Source: Terribacillus aidingensis
GTDB lineage: Bacteria; Bacillota; Bacilli; Bacillales; Amphibacillaceae
Length of the DNA stretch: 64,000 bases
NCBI RefSeq assembly: GCF_900215625.1
Contig: NZ_OBEK01000004.1
Span: 123,593 to 187,592 of the forward strand
Direction of reading: 5' to 3'
The notes under the pieces were generated by a model. That model was not told the DNA's origin, made no database searches, and worked only from the letters and a program-made list of their open reading frames with translations. Below, in pieces: positions 8,260-17,130 of this stretch. Made by a program: the position numbers and the translations under genes. The stretch's first letter is position 1. The number at the start of each line of letters is the position of its first letter.

Positions 8260-8268
8260 TGCTATAAT
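8260..8268 (+). promoter_or_regulatory. Extended -10 promoter of nsrR
   Basis: TGCTATAAT is a perfect extended -10 element 24 bases upstream of the nsrR ATG. No good -35 lies at standard spacing (TTGTCC is 20 bases away). A strong GAGGAGGAA ribosome site lies in the short leader. Confidence 0.65.
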
Positions 8269-8291
8269 CCTCGAGAAGAGGAGGAATAGTA

Positions 8292-8723
8292 ATGCGGTTA
8301 ACAATGTATACAGATTTCTCCCTGCGGATCCTTCTATATCTGGGAACACAAGATAAAGTCAAGCTGTCGACGATTCAGGAAATCGCGACTGCTTATAAAA
8401 TATCTAAAAATCACTTGATGAAAGTGTCGCATGAACTGCGGCAAGCAGGTTATATAGAAGCTGTAAGAGGTCGGTCGGGAGGTATCAGGCTGGCTCGTGA
8501 TCCAAAGGACATCAATGTAGGAGCTGTCGTAAGGCAGATGGAAGATGATCTTCACTTGGTGGAGTGCTTTAATCGAGAGAATAATACTTGTCCGATTGCT
8601 TCCGTTTGTGGCTTGAAAGGGGTTCTTGGTAATGCATTGAAAGCTTATTTGCAGGTGCTGGATGCCTATACGCTGCAGGATTTGCTGCAAAATAAGAGGG
8701 AGTTAAGGTTATTATTCTCGTGA
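8292..8723 (+). CDS. nsrR: Rrf2-family nitric-oxide-sensing repressor NsrR
   Basis: A 143-residue winged-helix regulator with an iron-sulphur cluster. Cys92, Cys100 and Cys106 plus Asp8 match the [4Fe-4S] ligand set known for Bacillus NsrR. The recognition region KISKNHLMKVSHELR and the wing VRGRSGGIRLA are typical. NO damages the cluster and lifts repression of hmp, transcribed divergently from the same 156-bp interval. Confidence 0.93.
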   Translation: MRLTMYTDFSLRILLYLGTQDKVKLSTIQEIATAYKISKNHLMKVSHELRQAGYIEAVRGRSGGIRLARDPKDINVGAVVRQMEDDLHLVECFNRENNTCPIASVCGLKGVLGNALKAYLQVLDAYTLQDLLQNKRELRLLFS

Positions 8724-8731
8724 TAATTAAA

Positions 8732-8760
8732 TTGACAAATTCCTTTAATATACTTAAAGT
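8732..8760 (+). promoter_or_regulatory. Promoter of the DedA-family gene
   Basis: Consensus TTGACA at 8732-8737 and TAAAGT at 8755-8760, 17-base spacer, 48 bases before the ATG. Confidence 0.55.
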
Positions 8761-8808
8761 GGAAAGAGTTTAACATTTAATGCTAGTACAATTGAATCGG
8801 GTGATGAA

Positions 8809-9411
8809 ATGGATGATTTAGGTAGTTTAATAGAGAGCTACGGTTACATTGGAATATTTGTTGTATTGGTGCTGGGGATTGTAGGATTACCTATTCCTGA
8901 TGAAGTGCTAATGACTTATGTTGGTTACAACATATTTATTGGCAGGCTAAGCTGGAGTGGAGCAGTTCTAGCTGCATTAGCTGGATCAGTTGTTGGAATA
9001 ACAATTAGTTACCTGCTTGGAATAAAACTTGGGTTGCCGTTTTTAAGACGTTTTGGTCCCAAGCTGCACATTAGTGAAAGCAGGATTGGCTGGACTCAGG
9101 CCTTCTTTGCCCGGCGTGGGGGGTTATTTTTGATGTTCGGTTATTTCTTGCCTGGAATTCGTCATATTACAGCCTATGTAGCTGGAATAGCGAACTATCG
9201 GTTTGGAAAGTTCGCCATTTTCGCTTACTTAGGGGCTATTATTTGGGTCAACTTCTTCATCACTCTGGGGCTTCTGCTTGGTGATAAATGGCCAGTTGTC
9301 GAAAGAGTCCTGCATGGCAACACTAAATATATTATTATCGGCACATGTTTGGCGTTAGCTGCGTATTTATTAATTAGGTACCGCAAACGTCGTAAAAAGA
9401 AATTGGGTTAA
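8809..9411 (+). CDS. DedA-family membrane protein
   Basis: A 200-residue protein with four to five hydrophobic segments, the DedA signatures GLPIPDEV and GYFLPGIRHITAYVAGI, and a very basic C-terminal tail (RYRKRRKKKLG). DedA proteins act at the cytoplasmic membrane; some members are undecaprenyl-phosphate or phosphatidylethanolamine flippases. The gene converges on psd with a 4-base overlap of the ends. The neighbouring phosphatidylethanolamine genes make a lipid-transport role attractive but unproven. Confidence 0.88.
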   Translation: MDDLGSLIESYGYIGIFVVLVLGIVGLPIPDEVLMTYVGYNIFIGRLSWSGAVLAALAGSVVGITISYLLGIKLGLPFLRRFGPKLHISESRIGWTQAFFARRGGLFLMFGYFLPGIRHITAYVAGIANYRFGKFAIFAYLGAIIWVNFFITLGLLLGDKWPVVERVLHGNTKYIIIGTCLALAAYLLIRYRKRRKKKLG

Positions 9412-10178
9412 GAAATTGTTCCGATTTTTTCACCAACCTTAATTGATTGGTTAGGTGTTAATGCTGAGAAGGTCATATTTTCAAACAATAGAATGACAGT
9501 AGAGCCGAAGGAGAAGAAACCTATTTCTTCTCCTTTCTCAAGTTTGTCAGACTGATTGGTTATGTGAATACTGTTTACATTTAGAGCTCCTACTGCTACA
9601 ATAGCGCACTTTTGGCTGTCTATATCAACTTCCGTGATCTTTCGGAAATTGGTGGATAAAGGACGAGTACCGTATCTTAGCCCCCACTTGTTAACCGGAT
9701 ATGATTTGCCTCCCAATGTGCGACTATTTATGACACGGCCATTCACAGGACTGTGAATGCGGTGATAATGCTGTGGTGACAGATAAATGACAATAAATTT
9801 TCCGCCATCAAAGGATGCTGCATGTTTTTCTCCACCAAGTAACTCCGAAACAGAAAGTTGCAAGCCTTTGACTGGTACTGTCGTTCCATCTTTAATCGTG
9901 CCGTAATCGCTTATGACCCCGTCAACCGGGCTGACAGCTATCGAAGTATGGGCATCAATTGGACGAATACCTGGTTTCAATTGTCGTGTGAAAAGCGCTT
10001 GAAGACTTGTATAAGAAGATAGCGGATAACGCATATCATCTTTATTCAACTTATACACAGAGGCGAAGAGGGGAACGAGTAAACGGCTGTATTTTGAACT
10101 GGTATAGGCAGCAAGCGCTCTGGATAAGTATTTGTTCCCCGTTAATTCTACGAATATTTTTAAACTGAGTTTTAACAT
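9408..10178 (-). CDS. psd: Phosphatidylserine decarboxylase
   Basis: A 256-residue pyruvoyl enzyme converting phosphatidylserine to phosphatidylethanolamine at the membrane. Landmarks: SPVDG, YLSPQHYHRIHSP (catalytic His), and the self-cleavage site FGSTV near the C-terminus, where Ser becomes the pyruvoyl group. I chose the ATG at 10178 because AGGAG lies 9 bases upstream; a TTG at 10187 is too close to that site. Divergent from pssA, which makes its substrate, across about 90 bp. Confidence 0.95.
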   Translation of the reverse strand: MLKLSLKIFVELTGNKYLSRALAAYTSSKYSRLLVPLFASVYKLNKDDMRYPLSSYTSLQALFTRQLKPGIRPIDAHTSIAVSPVDGVISDYGTIKDGTTVPVKGLQLSVSELLGGEKHAASFDGGKFIVIYLSPQHYHRIHSPVNGRVINSRTLGGKSYPVNKWGLRYGTRPLSTNFRKITEVDIDSQKCAIVAVGALNVNSIHITNQSDKLEKGEEIGFFSFGSTVILLFENMTFSALTPNQSIKVGEKIGTIS

Positions 10179-10266
10179 TTTAGGCAACTCCTAGCGAATT
10201 TTGATTCTTTCAGTATATCTGGAACTGTAATATAAAACTATCAAATTGTAAAAGGTGTGAACAAAC

Positions 10267-10962
10267 ATGAGCATAAAAAAAAATATTCCCAATGCAATAA
10301 CACTTGGGAACATGTATTGTGGGTTTGTATCAATAGGTTTCACTATAGGGGGGGGTTACAGGAGTGCAGTACTTTTAATACTTTTCGGCGCGATTATGGA
10401 TGGGATGGATGGACGCATTGCTCGTATTCTCAAGGTCAATAGTGATATAGGGAAACAGCTAGATTCACTTGCGGATATTATTACTTTCGGTATTGCCCCC
10501 TCTATCCTCTTTTCTTATACAAATACGATAAATGGCGGCAGCGATTACTTTGATTATGCATTAGCCGGGCTGTTCCTGCTGTGCGGAGCCTATCGGCTGG
10601 CACGCTTCAACTCAGGTACTTCAGAAGATAATTCCTATTTCCGCGGCGTTCCTATTACTGCTGCAGGAGGTGTATTAGCTTTTACTACCTTGTTCCATGC
10701 GCATATACCGGCGTCTGTAAATATGATCATTATTAGTGTACTTAGTTATTTAATGGTAAGCAGTATCAAAGTTCCGAGCTTTAAAAATATATCGGTACCA
10801 AGCTACGGGACACTAGTAACTGTGCTGGTGGGTATTGGAGTACTTGGGGTAGATCTTATTTCTTCCTTTCAACTGCCGTTCTTCATGTATTTCCTCACAC
10901 CAATCTATTTGCTATACGTTTCCTATCGGCTCCTTATCAAAAGAGCAAGACGCAACGAGTAA
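10267..10962 (+). CDS. pssA: CDP-diacylglycerol--serine O-phosphatidyltransferase
   Basis: A 231-residue membrane enzyme that joins CDP-diacylglycerol and L-serine to give phosphatidylserine. The CDP-alcohol phosphotransferase signature is complete: DGMDGRIAR, eight residues, G, QLDSLAD (residues about 44-69), with about six transmembrane segments around it. A GGTGTG-type site precedes the ATG. With the divergent psd it forms the phosphatidylethanolamine pathway. Confidence 0.95.
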   Translation: MSIKKNIPNAITLGNMYCGFVSIGFTIGGGYRSAVLLILFGAIMDGMDGRIARILKVNSDIGKQLDSLADIITFGIAPSILFSYTNTINGGSDYFDYALAGLFLLCGAYRLARFNSGTSEDNSYFRGVPITAAGGVLAFTTLFHAHIPASVNMIIISVLSYLMVSSIKVPSFKNISVPSYGTLVTVLVGIGVLGVDLISSFQLPFFMYFLTPIYLLYVSYRLLIKRARRNE

Positions 10963-10988
10963 AGACTGCCAGCTGGCAGTCTTTTTAT
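10962..10988 (+). terminator. Terminator of pssA
   Basis: Perfect AAGACTGCC / GGCAGTCTT stem with a four-base AGCT loop and a T run; it begins at the pssA stop codon. Confidence 0.9.
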
Positions 10989-11082
10989 TTTGTATAACTG
11001 TAAAGTTTTTTAATTATCTAATTTGTAATCAATAGCTCTGAATCATACGCTAGTTCTCTGCAGTGTATGTAAATCGGTAAGA

Positions 11083-11316
11083 TTAATGCTGTTTGTTCAT
11101 AATTCGTGCTATTCGGATGAGCTTCTCGCCAAGAGCATCGTCAACAGTCTCTTGAACATGCGTATCTATTGGAACAATGACAATGGTTTGCTTGTTAAGC
11201 GGATACAGCGTTTCCGGCAGCTTCTCAATATCAAGGAAATATGTTTGCGCTAATACCTGGACGGGTGTTTCAGACATGATATAGTACGCAGGATAAGGTA
11301 CGTCAAATATAGTCAC
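11083..11316 (-). CDS. Small hypothetical protein, uncertain
   Basis: An open frame of 77 codons from a GTG, on the minus strand in the 560-bp space between pssA and the sensor kinase. Its composition looks protein-like (hydrophobic core QTIVIVPIDTH, charged helix ALGEKLIRIARIMNKQ), but the ribosome site is poor. I do not recognise a family. An internal ATG giving MSETPVQ is another possible start. The rest of this space (10989-11082 and 11317-11548) holds no feature I can support. Confidence 0.4.
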   Translation of the reverse strand: MTIFDVPYPAYYIMSETPVQVLAQTYFLDIEKLPETLYPLNKQTIVIVPIDTHVQETVDDALGEKLIRIARIMNKQH

Positions 11317-11548
11317 ATCACTAAAATATTGCGTCTAAATTATTTTCCTTAGGTGTATCCTCTTTACGGATGATATGTCCCGAAAAGAGCTTATGTAGCA
11401 AAATGAAGTTTATTTTTGTACAAAAAAAGGTTCCGTATTATTTGGGAAACAGGTACGATATGGAGACTGTGCGGATGGACACATAAAAAACATATATGTG
11501 ATTTAAAGTATATATAGCAAATTGTCGTAAGAAATAAAGGAGTACAAC

Positions 11549-13291
11549 ATGAGAAAAAGCGGTATCACCGTTAAATTGTTCGCTGTAACAGCTTTGTTCT
11601 TCATGGCGTTCTATGCCATGATTATGATTTTTCAACTATTATTCTTTGATCGTTTTTATCAGCATCATAAAACGAAAGAAGCAGCAAAACATATTCATCA
11701 GTTAGCAGAAGGCTATGAGAATAATACTTGGAGCGAAGCGGAACTTACTAAACAGACACTCCATTACATGAGAGAGACGAAAAGTCCATTAACGATAGTG
11801 GACGCTGAAGGTTTTCAGCTAGTTCAAGATCCGTTTAATATTATGCTGGAAACAGAAGAAGGCCAAATAGTGGAAGTGTCGCTTTCCCTGCTTGTCACAG
11901 ATTACGGAAAACAGCTTCGTGCCTTGCACATCGATACAGGAGATACTTTAACTGTTCAAGGTGAAGCAGATGCCACTGTTCCTACGGTCATTTATCCATC
12001 CACCATTACGAAGAATGCGTCTAGTGTAGGCGAAGATTTGGTCGATAATAAAGTGACAATAAAAGGGAAAGTAAAAAGTATTTCACTTCCTAAAGCTGGT
12101 ATGTGGAATCGAGGGCTGGGACTTCTATATGATGCATTATTAGAATGGTTCCCACTTGAAGAGAAGCAGATCAAGCAGCTTTCCAAAGGGAAGAGTTTGC
12201 AAATTGACTGGGTGGAATCGTGGACTGGAAAACATAATCTAATACTAATTGAGCCAGTTAAGAAAGACGGAGAAATGCAATTTATGTTCTCGGTTACCTC
12301 TCTTCAGGAAATCAAAGACACAAATGAGGCACTTCGAGTATTTTATGTATATATTGGCATTGCAGGGCTAATTCTCATCTTATTGCTGTCGCTGTTTTAC
12401 TCACGGCTTGTCAGCCGACCGCTGATTAAGCTCAATGAAATGGCTAAGAAAATGGTGCATCTGGATTTCTCCTCAGCAAAGCCGATTAAGCAAAAGGATG
12501 AGCTGGGAAGTCTTTCAAATAATATGCTTGTTATGGCGAAAAATCTTGATGTCGCATTAACTGATTTGAAACAAGCTAACGGAAAGCTTAAGCAAGACAT
12601 GGAACAGCGCGAGCAGATGGAAAAAGAACAGCGTGAGTTTTTTGAGCATGCATCGCATGAATTAAAAACACCGCTCAGTATCGTTAAAAGCTTCGCGGAA
12701 GGTCTGCAGGATGGTGTCAGCCCAGATAAACAAGATCACTACATCGAAGTGATTATCGAAGAGTCAGACAAGATGGAAGTGCTGATCAAGGATATGCTAG
12801 ATTTAGCAAAGCTCGAAAATGGCGCAATAAAATTAAGAAAAACATCGTTTCTGCTTAGTGAAATGATCGAGGATTTGGCAGATAAACTATATTGTATAGC
12901 GAAAGAGAAAAATGTTGTCATAGAAATTATGCCGAAAAATGAACAGCCTATGTTAGCGGATTATGAGTGGATGGAGCGGGTTATGCGAAATCTGCTTATG
13001 AATGCGGTCCGTCACAGTGAGGCGAATTCTGCTATCACTATTGCAATTGAATTAGATCAGGAACACGGCGAAAGTGTGTGTATGATTGAAAACAAAGGCG
13101 CACATATACCAGAAGAACAGTTGGGAAAGATCTGGAACCGGTTTTACCGGACGGAATCTTCACGAAGCCGTATGACAGGGGGTACAGGATTAGGACTAGC
13201 TATCGTCCAGCAAATTTTAGACCTTCATGCGTTTCGTTACGGAGCAGAAAATCTATCTGACGGTGTGCGTTTTTATGTTCGTTTTAAATAA
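11549..13291 (+). CDS. Membrane sensor histidine kinase upstream of dlt
   Basis: A 580-residue kinase. Transmembrane helices at about 9-33 and 264-286 flank a large extracytoplasmic domain of about 230 residues with no recognised fold. Then HAMP (about 287-340), a coiled linker, HisKA with phospho-acceptor His370 in HASHELKTP, and HATPase with the N box (MRNLLMNAVRHS) and G boxes (GGTGLGLAIV). AAAGGAG precedes the ATG. The cognate response regulator is 80 bases downstream, and dltXABCD follows it. Kinase-first order is less common in Bacillus. A role in sensing envelope stress and tuning D-alanylation is inferred from position. Confidence 0.88.
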   Translation: MRKSGITVKLFAVTALFFMAFYAMIMIFQLLFFDRFYQHHKTKEAAKHIHQLAEGYENNTWSEAELTKQTLHYMRETKSPLTIVDAEGFQLVQDPFNIMLETEEGQIVEVSLSLLVTDYGKQLRALHIDTGDTLTVQGEADATVPTVIYPSTITKNASSVGEDLVDNKVTIKGKVKSISLPKAGMWNRGLGLLYDALLEWFPLEEKQIKQLSKGKSLQIDWVESWTGKHNLILIEPVKKDGEMQFMFSVTSLQEIKDTNEALRVFYVYIGIAGLILILLLSLFYSRLVSRPLIKLNEMAKKMVHLDFSSAKPIKQKDELGSLSNNMLVMAKNLDVALTDLKQANGKLKQDMEQREQMEKEQREFFEHASHELKTPLSIVKSFAEGLQDGVSPDKQDHYIEVIIEESDKMEVLIKDMLDLAKLENGAIKLRKTSFLLSEMIEDLADKLYCIAKEKNVVIEIMPKNEQPMLADYEWMERVMRNLLMNAVRHSEANSAITIAIELDQEHGESVCMIENKGAHIPEEQLGKIWNRFYRTESSRSRMTGGTGLGLAIVQQILDLHAFRYGAENLSDGVRFYVRFK

Positions 13292-13371
13292 TAGAATAAA
13301 TTGCTTAGAAGGACACATGAAAGACATACAAGCTTGTTAATTTTGTATATAGAGTGGAAGGAAGATTCACG

Positions 13372-14043
13372 ATGGGGAAGAAAGTGTTGCTTGTCGAGGA
13401 TGAAGTGAGAATCCGGGAAGTAGTAGCTGACTACTTCAAAAAAGACGACTGGGAAGTGTATGAAACGGATAATGGCAGCAGTGCTATCGACTGGTTTGAT
13501 GCGATTTATCCCGATTTAGTCATTCTCGATATTATGATGCCGCAAATGGATGGATTTGCTGTCACCAAGCAGGTTCGCATGAGGTCTGGTGTACCGATTA
13601 TATTGCTGACAGCAAAATCTAGTGATAATGATAAAATTCATGGATTTGAACTGGGTGCCGATGATTATGTTACCAAGCCGTTCAGCCCAAAAGTGCTAGT
13701 AGCACGTGCCAATTCATTAATGAAGCGGGCAACCGAACATTACTTGCCGACTGGTCACATGATCAGCTTCGGGCAAGCAATCGTTAATACAAAATCACAC
13801 CAGCTGGAGCTCGATGGCCAGCAAGTAGAATTGACACCAAAAGAATATGAATTATTGGTATTCCTGCTTCAGCACAAAAATAATGTTCTTTCACGTGAAA
13901 CAATTTTAAATCATGTGTGGGGGATAGACTTTGATGGAGACAGTAGAGTAGTCGATACACACATAAAAAAGCTGCGCGCTAAATTAAACTGCGAATCCCA
14001 TCATATTCGAACTGTCATTGGAACTGGCTACAAATTTGAATAA
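13372..14043 (+). CDS. OmpR/PhoB-family response regulator upstream of dlt
   Basis: A 223-residue regulator. The receiver domain has the acidic pair Glu9-Asp10, phospho-acceptor Asp53 (LVILDIMMP) and the KPF lysine motif (DDYVTKPF). The C-terminal winged-helix domain has the typical LTPKEYELLVFLLQ start and VVDTHIKKLRAKL recognition region. I use the ATG at 13372 (GGAAGGAAG upstream) rather than a GTG at 13354. Only 14 bases separate it from dltX, so it is probably co-transcribed with the dlt genes and may control them. Confidence 0.92.
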   Translation: MGKKVLLVEDEVRIREVVADYFKKDDWEVYETDNGSSAIDWFDAIYPDLVILDIMMPQMDGFAVTKQVRMRSGVPIILLTAKSSDNDKIHGFELGADDYVTKPFSPKVLVARANSLMKRATEHYLPTGHMISFGQAIVNTKSHQLELDGQQVELTPKEYELLVFLLQHKNNVLSRETILNHVWGIDFDGDSRVVDTHIKKLRAKLNCESHHIRTVIGTGYKFE

Positions 14044-14057
14044 AAGGAAGAAAGAAA

Positions 14058-14204
14058 ATGAATAAGCTTAAGCAGATGTATCTGCACGCAGGTGTCCGTT
14101 TTGCTTTACATACCTGTTTTTACTTGGCAATTCTCGTCACCTTGTTTTTGATGTACGGCTTTCACACGGCCAATACAGGCAACTATATTTATAATGATTT
14201 TTAA
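14058..14204 (+). CDS. dltX: DltX, teichoic acid D-Ala incorporation-associated small protein
   Basis: A 48-residue single-pass membrane peptide: a short basic N-terminus, one hydrophobic helix ([15 protein letters not shown]) and the conserved C-terminal NYIYNDF ending that marks DltX. DltX is thought to carry D-alanine across the membrane on its C-terminal motif, working with DltB and DltD. AAAGGAAG lies upstream of the ATG. Position directly before dltA is the usual one. Confidence 0.9.
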   Translation: MNKLKQMYLHAGVRFALHTCFYLAILVTLFLMYGFHTANTGNYIYNDF

Positions 14205-14221
14205 ATGGAGAAGATAATAAG

Positions 14222-15724
14222 ATGAGACTTTTAACACGCATTGCACAACATGCGGCAAGTAATCCAGAGCAGGCAGCATTTCGTACAGATGACCAAGTGC
14301 TGACTTACGGATTGCTTTGGGACAGGTCAAGCAGACTGGCAAGTTTAATACATGCCACGCAGCTTGGCCGGCAGACGCCAATTGTTGTGTATGGTCATAT
14401 GGGAGCCGATATGCCGGTATCGTTCCTCGCCTGTGTACAGGCTGGCCACCCTTATATTCCGGTAGATACATCCATTCCAATGGAACGGATGCGTCTTATC
14501 GTGGAAAAATCCGGTGCACAATTAGTTATTAATACGACAGATAGCATACTGGATTTGAATAATGTTGCTGTTTTACATATGCAGGCACTGCAGCTGGAAA
14601 CAGAACAGCCGATTGGCAATGAACACTGGGTTCAGCCGGATGAAGTATTTTATATCATTTATACCTCCGGCAGTACCGGAAATCCAAAAGGCGTTCAAAT
14701 AACTGCTGCAAATCTTCAGTCATTCACAGATTGGATGACAGGTGACTTCCCTTTAAATCAAGGAAAAGTATTCTTGAATCAGGCGCCGTTTTCATTTGAT
14801 TTGTCTGTTATGGATTTTTATCCTGCTCTGCAAAGCAGTGGAACTGTGCATGCATTGGAGAAAGAGGTTATCAATAAGCCAAAGCTTTTGTTTGAGAACT
14901 TAAGTCGTTCTAGCATACAAATATGGACATCGACCCCTTCTTTTGTGCAAATGTGTTTCCCGAATCCAGACTTTCATGAAAAGATGCTCCCGGAACTCGA
15001 GGTATTCCTGTTCTGCGGGGAAGTACTGCCGCTCGCGGTGGCCAAAGAACTGAAAAGACGTTTCCCAAGAGCAAGGATCTTTAATACGTATGGACCTACT
15101 GAAGCAACGGTTGCTGTGACGTCTGTTGAAATTACCGACGAATTGCTTGAAAAAAAAGCAGCGCTGCCGGTTGGGCATGCAAAACCTGATATGCGTGTTC
15201 TCGTTGTGGACGAAGCGGGTAATCCGTTGGCTGATGGAGAAAAAGGGGAGCTTATCCTTGCAGGGCCGAGTGTGTCAAAAGGCTATCTAGGAGAGCCGCT
15301 GCTTACGGAGAATGCATTTGGCATCATAAACGGAATGGCTGCCTATCGTACTGGAGATGCGGGCTTTATTCAGAACGGATTGGTGTACTGCCAAGGCCGG
15401 CTGGATTATCAAATCAAGCTGCATGGCTACCGGATGGAGCTGGAAGAGATTGAGTTCCACTTGAATCAGTCTGCGTACATAAAGGCTGCACTTATTATTC
15501 CGCATGCACCGAATGAGGAAATTGAATACTTGATTGCAGCAGTAGTACCAGAAAATCATGACTTTGAAAAAGAATACCAGCTGACAGCTGCTATTCGGAA
15601 AGATCTTGCGCTGCGTTTGCCAGCGTATATGATACCGCGAAAGTTCACTTATCATACTGCTATTCCGATGACGATGAATGGAAAAGCGGACCGCAAGAGA
15701 ATGAAGGAAGAGGTATTCGCATGA
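14222..15724 (+). CDS. dltA: D-alanine--poly(phosphoribitol) ligase subunit 1 (D-alanine:carrier ligase)
   Basis: A 500-residue adenylating enzyme. It activates D-alanine with ATP and loads it onto the phosphopantetheine of DltC in the cytoplasm. Core motifs: [11 protein letters not shown] (A3), [12 protein letters not shown] (A5), YRTGDAG (A7), the A8 hinge [15 protein letters not shown] and the catalytic Lys near the end (NGKADRK). Length fits the family. It follows dltX by 17 bases and overlaps dltB by ATGA. Confidence 0.97.
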   Translation: MRLLTRIAQHAASNPEQAAFRTDDQVLTYGLLWDRSSRLASLIHATQLGRQTPIVVYGHMGADMPVSFLACVQAGHPYIPVDTSIPMERMRLIVEKSGAQLVINTTDSILDLNNVAVLHMQALQLETEQPIGNEHWVQPDEVFYIIYTSGSTGNPKGVQITAANLQSFTDWMTGDFPLNQGKVFLNQAPFSFDLSVMDFYPALQSSGTVHALEKEVINKPKLLFENLSRSSIQIWTSTPSFVQMCFPNPDFHEKMLPELEVFLFCGEVLPLAVAKELKRRFPRARIFNTYGPTEATVAVTSVEITDELLEKKAALPVGHAKPDMRVLVVDEAGNPLADGEKGELILAGPSVSKGYLGEPLLTENAFGIINGMAAYRTGDAGFIQNGLVYCQGRLDYQIKLHGYRMELEEIEFHLNQSAYIKAALIIPHAPNEEIEYLIAAVVPENHDFEKEYQLTAAIRKDLALRLPAYMIPRKFTYHTAIPMTMNGKADRKRMKEEVFA

Positions 15725-16878
15725 CCCCGTACAGTTCTTTCCTTTTCTTTATTATTCTAGGTATCTTGCTGCTGCCGACAATGACTCTCGGCATAATGGG
15801 CAAGCGCCTGCGGTATTACAATGTGTTCGTCTCCATAGTTGTATTGGCTATCATATTTTCAGAAGGAAGCGCAGGCTTTTTCTCATTAGTTGCCTTCACA
15901 ATCCTGCAGCTGATACTAATTAAAGGCTACATTGCTTATAGGCAGAAGAAAAATAGCAGTCTCGTATTCTATGTAATGAGCATGTTGTCCATCCTGCCCT
16001 TGATCTTATCAAAGGTGCTGCCGATTTTGGCAGTGGATAATTTGGCAAGCTTTCTCGGAATCTCCTATCTTACGTTCCGAGCCGTCCAAGTTATCATCGA
16101 AACAAGAGATGGCTTAATTAAGCAGCAGCTCTCTATTTATCAGCTTGTTTATTTTATGCTGTTTTATCCGACCATCTCGTCAGGTCCAATTGATCGTTTC
16201 CGCCGCTTCCAGAAGGATGAAGAAAAGCTCTGGGCACCGGAGGAATACAAGGAACTGCTTTATAAGGGAATCAACAAGATCTTCCTTGGATTTTTGTATA
16301 AGTTTATTATTGGCTACAGCATCAATACGTACTTCATTATGAATCTTGATCATATAGCAGATAGCATGTTTACGCATCATTTGCTGTACATGTACAGCTA
16401 CAGCTTGTACTTATTCTTCGACTTTGCCGGTTATACGGCTTTCGCAGTCGGAATCAGCTATATAATGGGAATTAGGTCGCCGGAGAACTTTAATAAACCA
16501 TTTATCAGCCGCAACATCAAAGATTTCTGGAACCGATGGCATATGTCGCTGTCGTTCTGGTTCCGTGATTACGTGTTCATGCGTTTCGTCTTTTTGATGA
16601 AGAAGAAAAAATGGTTACAAAACAAAATGCTCGTCTCGAATTTAGGTTATATCCTGCTGTTCCTGCTGATGGGAGTATGGCATGGGTTAGCTATTCAGTA
16701 CATCATTTATGGCGCGTACCATGCCTTGATGATGACCGGATTTAATTTCTTCGAGACTTGGAATAAAAAACACAAACGCTGGCCAACCGGCAGAATGATG
16801 ACGGTTGTGTCAATCGTTATTACTTTTCATGTCGTCTGTTTCGGATTTTATCTGTTTTCAGGCAGACCATTTCAATAA
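15721..16878 (+). CDS. dltB: DltB, membrane O-acyltransferase for D-alanine export
   Basis: A 385-residue polytopic MBOAT-family protein with about eleven hydrophobic segments. The family His lies in GVWHG, and the [22 protein letters not shown] stretch is the usual conserved cytoplasmic region. It takes D-alanine from DltC and moves it across the membrane for transfer to teichoic acid. It overlaps dltA by four bases and ends 12 bases before dltC. Confidence 0.96.
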   Translation: MTPYSSFLFFIILGILLLPTMTLGIMGKRLRYYNVFVSIVVLAIIFSEGSAGFFSLVAFTILQLILIKGYIAYRQKKNSSLVFYVMSMLSILPLILSKVLPILAVDNLASFLGISYLTFRAVQVIIETRDGLIKQQLSIYQLVYFMLFYPTISSGPIDRFRRFQKDEEKLWAPEEYKELLYKGINKIFLGFLYKFIIGYSINTYFIMNLDHIADSMFTHHLLYMYSYSLYLFFDFAGYTAFAVGISYIMGIRSPENFNKPFISRNIKDFWNRWHMSLSFWFRDYVFMRFVFLMKKKKWLQNKMLVSNLGYILLFLLMGVWHGLAIQYIIYGAYHALMMTGFNFFETWNKKHKRWPTGRMMTVVSIVITFHVVCFGFYLFSGRPFQ

Positions 16879-16890
16879 AAGGGGAATAGA

Positions 16891-17130
16891 ATGATGGATT
16901 TTAAAGAGAAAGTACTACAAGTTATTGCAGAAGTTTGTGAAGATGATGTTGTCAAAGAAGAGCATGATATGGATATCTTCGACGCAGGACTGATTGATTC
17001 CTTCGCGACAGTAGAATTACTTGTTCAATTCGAAGAACAGCTAGATATCAATGTACCGATTACGGAATTCGACCGAGATACGTGGAATACACCAAATGCT
17101 ATTGTAGATCGTTTGAATGAGCTGAAATAA
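16891..17130 (+). CDS. dltC: D-alanyl carrier protein
   Basis: A 79-residue acidic acyl-carrier-type protein. The phosphopantetheine attachment serine is in GLIDSFATVE (Ser37, or Ser36 if the second ATG at 16894 is used). AAGGGGAAT precedes two tandem ATG codons, so the exact start is ambiguous by one residue. The stop overlaps the dltD start by one base (TAATG). Confidence 0.96.
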   Translation: MMDFKEKVLQVIAEVCEDDVVKEEHDMDIFDAGLIDSFATVELLVQFEEQLDINVPITEFDRDTWNTPNAIVDRLNELK

